Source: Chalara sp. BL73
Taxonomy: Eukaryota; Ascomycota; Leotiomycetes; Helotiales
Assembly: GCA_918026815.1 (NCBI GenBank)
Contig: CAKJVC010000037.1
Coordinates: 310,001 to 374,000, forward strand
Length of the DNA: 64,000 nt
Direction of reading: 5' to 3'
Shown here piece after piece: positions 57,821 through 64,000 of the stretch. Made by a program: the position numbers and the translations under genes. Positions within the stretch are counted from its first letter, which is position 1. Every line of letters begins with the position of its first letter. The notes below the pieces were generated by a model, which did not search any database, was not told the origin of the DNA, and was given only the letters and a program-made list of their open reading frames with translations.

Positions 57821-59412
57821 ATGAAAGAAGGAATATCAAAATCGTCACTCAGGCTAAGAGTGGTTATTGCTGGAGCAGGTTTGGGAGGGCTTGCAGCAGG
57901 GATCGGGATTGCCAAAGCCGGACATGAAGTCGAAATTGTAGAGCAATCATCATCGCTAAAGGAGGTATTGAGGACTCCGCAGTTTTCTTTAATAAATAAT
58001 GGGCTAACAACTTGGAAGGTTGGGGCTGGAATTCAAGGTGTGCTCCCCTAATTGCAACCTTCTCACGACATGTTATTACTTTTTCCCTCTTAGTCTACAT
58101 ATATGCGGGTGGCTCTTTAAGGTTCAAAGATACTTGAGGTCTGCCATCGAGTGCAAACTAACCCTAACCATTCGTTTCAAGTACCACCAAACTCCACGTC
58201 TGTTCTAAGAGCGTTAGGAGTACTATCCGAAGTCGAAAAAGCATCCGTAAAACCATATGGGATGTCCATATACTCCTATCGAGACGGTTCCACCCTCTCA
58301 ACTCAACTACTTCATCCATACTGCAGAGAAGCCTACAATGCACCCTACCTTCTCATCCATCGCGCCGATTTCCACGCCATTCTTGTTTCAGCAGCTCTTG
58401 CTGCAGGTGTCACAATCCGCCTCAAATCACCTGTCAAGAGCGTGGATTTTGCAAGACCTGCACTTCTGTTAGAGGATGGTCAGGAAGTGCCAGGGGATGT
58501 GATACTCGGTGCAGATGGTTTGAGGAGTCGATGTCGAGAAGCGTTGTTGGGCAGGAAAGATCCACCCGTTCCGTGCGGCAGTTTGGCGTATCGGATTACC
58601 CTGAACGAAGAAAGCCTTAGAGAGCATGAAGATTTGCGATCATTAGTAGATTACCCTGAGTTTCATTCTTGGATGGGTAGGCATTTTTTTTTTTTTTAAC
58701 TTTAAACTTGGGATATTCTGGTGCTCAAAGGCAATAGGTCCTGATTCTCATGTTGTGTTCTATCCTCTGCGTATAGGGCAGCTGTGTAATCTTGTATTGG
58801 TGGCACCAGATAACCTCCCAAAATTTGAGGACTCGGCGGCCGCCAATCTTGCAGAGATCACAGACGTAATGAAAAATTGGGAGCCAAGGATTCACAAGTT
58901 GATGGGGATGGTGACTTCGACTACGAAGTGGAGGCTGCAGGACAATGTGGAACTAGATCGGTGGACAAGTGATCAAGGCACATTCACCATGCTAGGTGAT
59001 GCTTGCCATGCCACTGTTCCTTACTTGTAAGAGACATAATAAGACGAAATGTTCTGTTCTGACTTGATACAGGGCTCAGGGAGCCGCGCAAGCAATTGAA
59101 GATGCTGGAACTCTGACAGCACTCTTCGAAAGACTTAAGGCCAAGGAAGAGATTCCTTCCGTGCTCAGGAAATATGAGAACATTAGAAAGGCACGGACCA
59201 CAAGAGTAGTGAAAGAAAGCGCAGAGTATAGACTCTTGAGCCACCTCCCTGATGGACCGGAGCAAAGAGTGAGAGATGCCCGAATGTTGAATGAGGAGCC
59301 TTTCGAAGGATTTCCAAATCGTTGGGCGGATCCTGTGTTTCAGAAATGGTTATGGGGTCATGATGTAGAAGAAGCTGTGGTACTAGAAATGGGTAACGAA
59401 ATAAAAGTCTAG
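57821..59412 (+). CDS. FAD-dependent monooxygenase (salicylate hydroxylase-like)
   Basis: Five exons (57821-57964, a 19-nt exon 58019-58037, 58182-58676, 58738-59026, 59073-59412) join in frame to 428 aa. The Rossmann FAD motif GAGLGGLAAGIGIAKAGH lies near residues 17-34, with Glu at the end of beta-2 (EIVEQ). The small second exon supplies VGAGIQ, leading to PPNSTSVLRALG. The DG motif LGADGLRSRCRE binds FAD and NAD(P)H. The second FAD motif LGDACHATVPYLAQGAAQAIEDA is complete once the intron at 59027-59072 is removed. This is the class A flavoprotein hydroxylase family acting on aromatic acids such as salicylate or 6-hydroxynicotinate; the substrate cannot be told from sequence. The enzyme is soluble. 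It lies outside the PKS cluster and beyond the degraded zone, so I treat it as independent. Confidence 0.9.
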
Positions 59413-61520
59413 TCACAGTGAAACCCGCAATAGTAGAGCTACATGAGTATAAGACATATGCAATGCCAAGCTAAAGAGCAGACGCTATTGCAGATAAAGA
59501 GGTTGGGCAATTTGAACTCACTGTAAGCAAAATTCTCTTTCCCTTTACTATATTGATGAAATTAGAGTTTATTATTTCCTCAACGCCCTCGCGAAAGTAC
59601 TGATGATGCTCTTCTTTGCTTTTTTGAGTCAAAGTCAAGCGACAGTGAAATATAGAGAAACCTTCCGTAGCATATGAAACGACGCTCAGACCTTAGATGC
59701 CTGTGCTTGATGAGAGGCTTAGATAGCTACCATGCTTCCTAGAACGTGGATATCTATTGCTTGTCATCACTCAATAATGCTGATAGACACCAAGCCACGA
59801 CTTACGCCGGCTACAAAGCCGATCGTTCTTCGGCGGCGGCGGCTGTACATACGCACCACGCCCAGATTTCCATCGCTGTAGTCTTATACAAGTGTACTTT
59901 CGTCTAATTTGAGTTAATCCTAGCGCCGAACAATGACTCAATGATCACGTGAATGAGACGTCGGCCTCAGCCACTGTCAGAAATATGATATTGAGAGAGG
60001 TATCACGTCGATAGAGTACGGGTTGTTGGGTGCTCGTATTGTATGATCTGTACCTACGTTGTAGACATGTAAGACCTCAGGTCTTCCGTCTCTTGGAAAG
60101 AGGTCGATGTCGTCCTTGTTGGCTCCAATGCTATGCAGCCCGAGACAATCAACCTTCTTTGTCGAGTCGGTCTCTTTACTAGCCTGATCCCGCTCTTCCA
60201 CCAATAGGGTCATCCGACCAGATCTATGAGGCAATTATGCCCCATTAGAGTTTGCGTTATATCTTTTAGAAAGACCTTGACAAAGCTCATACCATATTCT
60301 CTTCAAATAGTACACCGCACGTTTTGCTAGCTTTCTCACGAGCACGAAAACTCTACATAGCAAGTTGGCATAAGATCCTTCCAAAGTCACATTTCTAAAC
60401 CATATCTCCATTTTACGAACTCAATTGGTCGATATCCGACCATGGCAAGTTCCCAAGTACTTTGGCCCTGGCATTGACCCTGACAGATACATGTACCCGT
60501 TACCATCTGGTGGAGCCTCAACGGTGATTCTGGCACTGTGAAGAATTATACTGAAATCTCACGTGCCATAAGCCAATTGAAAATCCTTCCAAAGTTCCGT
60601 TGCATAATAGAACCCCCTCTATAGTACAATGAACAACACTGGATCTATGTGCCACGGTGGCGCTGAAAAGGTTGAAGAATAGAGTCCTTACGCAAGCCCG
60701 ATTTAAGCGAAACTGGGGGCATACCAACAGTGTAACCAACATGCGCCGCCTTTCGCCACAAGATCGATATTAATTCCCTGTACCTGCAGAGAATATCTCC
60801 TTGATTTAGAGTTTTAAACCAGCCAAAGTCAAAGAGTTAAGGCTCAACGTCTAACTTTGATGTATTCTTATATGGTAATAATGCCATCGTAGAGATATCC
60901 GCCGAGTGAATAAATGCTTAACAAGATCCATTCGCCATCTCACCTAATAGACGAAGGCACAGCGATATCCTCAGGCTAACCTCCCCTGTCAATTCTAGCT
61001 CCCCAATGATATCCCCAGGTGCAATCGAGCCCAGGTTACATTGTAAACCCGCGCCAAGAGCCGAGCCGTTCAAGCGTCATGCAAACCACAAAACGCACGA
61101 TAGATTGGCTAACAGGATTGGTGAAGCTACGAGTGCCCCGCGTATCGCAAGGTACATTCCCGTCGTACAGACCTTTTGAACCCCTGAACATGCCCTCAAA
61201 AGTTGAAATAATATCATGGAAAGGCGGCCGGGTGTGCACTGTTTCACAAGGATTCAAAGCTAAAAGTTCTCCGACCTTTTTTTTAAATAAAAAAAAGAGA
61301 GGGGAAGGCGAATTATTACGGCTTAGCATACGAGGAAATGAGAGATGGATCCTGTCGCCATCGTGGTTGCCGAACCGGGTCATTTACTCATAAATAAATA
61401 AATATCACTTCCAACCAACATCACCTCACCTCACCTCATCTCTCACCCCTCACTCTCACCTCACTTCTTTCGCTTCACACCTCTCATTCCCTACCAACAT
61501 CACACAGCCGAACCTCCAAA
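59413..61520. other. Intergenic, no gene supported
   Basis: About 2.1 kb. Short frames (for example minus strand 59977-60234 and overlapping frames at 61019-61393) show no recognisable motif. The last 100 bp before 61521 are a CA/CT-rich leader (repeated CACCTCA) typical of a strongly expressed fungal promoter/5' UTR. Confidence 0.4.
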
Positions 61521-62423
61521 ATGCTGTTCCCTACCCTCCTCACAGTATCCGCCCTCCTCACCGCAGCGAGCACCGAATTCACTGAAACAGTGCAAGGCTA
61601 CAAATACATCACCTCAGGTCCATCTCTCTCCGCCTCGAAAGAAACCTACGAACTGACCGCACACAAAACGGCCGTCAAGCTGCTCAAGGACCGGCTAGGC
61701 GCTGATGGGCTCGCCACGCTCCTGGAGCCCGACATCAAAGCCGCGGACGCCATCTGGCACGAAGTGATCGCCAACTCAACGCCCGGATCCTGGGTCCCCG
61801 CAGACGGTCGCGCGGTGGCGTTCCTGCCCAACATCACGGCCGTGCGGTTCGCGCTGTGGAGCCAGTCGCCCCTGGCGGACGCTGCAAATAATGATGCGAA
61901 TGCGGAGCATTATTTCAAGCGCACGGTTGAGGTATCTCCTGGTGTGTTGCAGGCCGAGATGTAAGCCCTTCGCTTCCTCTTCCCCTCCCAAACCTCTCTT
62001 TCCCCTCTGAGATCTTCTACTTTCGGCACCGAATTCTTGCTAACTAAACCGGATAGCCTCGAAGGCTGGGGCGGCGTAACAACTCTCTTCAGCATCCTCA
62101 ACTACAGCACCCCCAACCGCACCACCTACCCCTTCCTGTACCCGCTCCCAGAATTTCCCTACCAAGCCGCCGGCGACAAGGTGCTCCGCGACGGGACGAA
62201 CGCCGTGTTCGGGGTGCTGCACATCTCGGTGCGAGACGTAGATGGTGCTCCGTATGGCGAATCCAAGCCGGGAATCGAGATCGCTGCATCGGTGTGGTAT
62301 GGTGACGGGGCGCAGGATGAGTTCCTAGAGGCGGAGAGGCAGCATATGGTGATTGAGATTATCAACCTGAGCATCCAGGCGCAAAAGGATTTTGAGAGTG
62401 GGGCTTTTAATCCGCCTGTTTAG
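61521..62423 (+). CDS. Conserved secreted protein, unknown function
   Basis: Two exons (61521-61960, 62057-62423; 96-nt intron) encode 268 aa. The signal peptide is MLFPTLLTVSALLTAAS, with cleavage likely near residue 17. The mature protein is hydrophilic and well structured in composition, has few cysteines and carries sequons at NSTPG, NITAV and NYSTPNRT. Codon use is markedly GC-rich at third positions compared with the cluster genes, which suggests high expression. It reads as a fungal-specific secreted protein; I do not recognise a catalytic motif. A CT/CA-rich leader directly precedes the start codon. It is unrelated in position to the PKS cluster. Confidence 0.8.
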
Positions 62424-64000
62424 ATGGGGGATGAGCCCAGAGATGTTTCAATGGGAATAGAATGGGGATGTATATAATACACATTAATGCGATGAACTAC
62501 TTGACGATTACGAACATGTCGAATATCGCCATGCCATTTATCTCTTGATATTCATGTGAAGATCGGCCGGTGTCATAACAGCCCCTGAGTTAAGCGAAAA
62601 GCCCACATATTAGCCTCTTATTTGTAGTTGTGTAACCTCATCACTCAGTATCGATATCCATGTTACCAACAAATTCAAACCCTTCACCAAGACTCCCAGC
62701 AGTCTCCTCACTCATTATCCAAAGCTTCCACCAAACAGCATCAGGCATGAAGAATCAAGCTATATCGACATAGTAAAGATATGCTTCCCATCAACTCAGA
62801 CGATGTAAATGACGCAGAAGACCAAACAAACCGGCGTGATACAAGTTTCCTTCATTGCCTTGGGACCACTCAATTTATTTCTAAACACAAGCGCACCCCC
62901 ATAGCACCTCACGACCTCGCAAATAATGCCTTCTTCCTCTTCGCCTTTTAGGTTATCAAAGCCCGGTTCCCTTGCTATATCAAGCCTCCCCATCTCGACG
63001 CCAGCCATCTACCTCCTGGTGCGGCTGGCTGACAACGAATAACAACGCCGCAGGCCGATGATGGATCGGCGCCCCCGAAGACGTCAAGCAGCGCGGGCAA
63101 GCTGAGCGTCCCCCTCCAAATCACCGGCTTCCCCGTCCTCGGCAGACAATAGTGCCTACGATAGGGCGCCGCAGGGGAGGGAGCGCGTCCTTCGCCGCGT
63201 GAGGCGAAACGGGGGAGGCGGCGGGCGGGGGGTAGGCCGTATGCGAACCGGGAGTGGGATTCGGATCGACGGGGAGGCAGCGCCGGCACGGAAGAAAGCC
63301 GCGGGACCTGGGGTGTGGCATATGCGGTGGGTAAGATTATTTCGCGAGCAGGGAGGCGATACTTGCGATAGTTCGAGCCGTGATAGCGCCGAGGGGCATA
63401 TGAGTGGCGTGCCTTGCGGAGATGGGAAGGGTGATGCCTGGAGTTGAGCTTGATATCGCGTAGCGGTGGATGGACGGGAATCGTGATTTTTCGCAAGCTC
63501 TCCACGGTGGATGCGCCACCCCGAGCGAGATCATCTGGGTAAACGTTACCACCAAGCTATCGACCCAACAACCCAACATCCCCCCCTCCCTCTCCGTCCT
63601 CATCTCAAGACAAGGCCCCCTATGCTTCCCGATTCTCGATTCCACGATGAGCGCGCATCCTTCCTGTCACGCGTGCAGGTGTCGGGAGACATACGGGATG
63701 TGTATATCTCCCATGCATATCTCCAATGCAAAAAAAAAAAGAGGAAGCAAAAGGAAGGGAAAACCTCGGGCGAAGTGAGGTGGAGATGGTGGTGGTATAG
63801 GTATGGTTTGAGATGCGGCGGACATTTCGATGTATATATGAATGAGTGACGGGTGATGAGAGAGAGAAGTTGTTTGAGCGGATGGAGGGATGAAGGGAAG
63901 GGGGATGGATGATGGGTTGAGATGAATATGGGCTGTTTCGCCGGATATACACGTTCGACTTGCTGTCTACAGGTCGTGTGATACCAGGGGATACTTGAAC
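62424..64000. other. Right-end interval, no gene supported
   Basis: About 1.6 kb. 63,050-63,350 is distinctly GC-rich and gives overlapping frames on both strands of low-complexity Arg/Pro/Gly composition, which is expected of GC-rich non-coding DNA. Purine-rich runs near 63,725-63,790 and 63,840-63,920 look like the promoter/5' UTR of a gene beyond the window. Confidence 0.4.

Noticed and set aside
59977..60234. 85-codon minus-strand frame with a DGRPEVLHVYN stretch
   Set aside because: Looks protein-like for a few residues but has no family I recognise and no continuation; not enough to call a gene.
62975..63505. 176-codon frame on the minus strand with overlapping plus-strand frames
   Set aside because: Low-complexity Arg/Pro/Ser composition in a GC-rich patch, open on both strands; no motif and no splice structure.

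Overview
The window looks like a chromosome segment of a filamentous ascomycete (Pezizomycotina). Genes carry many short introns (mostly 43-80 nt, GT...AG). The families are typical of that group: HR-PKS, HET, STAND, acid trehalase-like GH65 and S28 peptidase. There are AT-rich tracts that look RIP-degraded. I cannot fix the genus from the sequence alone. All gene models below were spliced by eye; reading frame was checked across every junction I give.

Layout. 1-2.75 kb is an extremely AT-rich, gene-free block ending in a 7 x 22 bp tandem repeat. At 3.0-6.4 kb lie a truncated HET-type protein and a secreted S28 serine peptidase. At 8.9-12.9 kb are two housekeeping genes, CDC27/APC3 and SND2/TMEM208. 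About 6 kb of gene-poor DNA follows, then a small secreted proline-rich protein at 18.8-19.6 kb.

20.3-49.5 kb reads as one secondary-metabolite cluster. It holds a 2,643-aa highly reducing PKS (KS-AT-DH-cMT-ER-KR-ACP, no release domain), an FSH1-type hydrolase that could release the chain in trans, a P450, a multi-pass membrane protein of unknown function, a secreted GH65 glycosidase, a GT1 glycosyltransferase and a full-length ABCC exporter. A secreted-protein gene sits between the glycosyltransferase and the exporter, but a 1,244-bp hAT-like element has split it. The combination of cytosolic glycosyltransferase, exporter and extracellular glycosidase beside a PKS suggests a glycosylate-export-reactivate scheme like the one known for oleandomycin in Streptomyces. 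This is an inference and is the main candidate for a new system here.

49.5-56 kb is a degraded zone with a STAND-type pseudogene interrupted by an 839-bp Mutator-like MITE (long terminal inverted repeats, 9-bp target duplication). 56-62.4 kb returns to ordinary genes: NADH-cytochrome b5 reductase, an FAD monooxygenase and a conserved secreted protein. I recognised no tRNA, rRNA or CRISPR.
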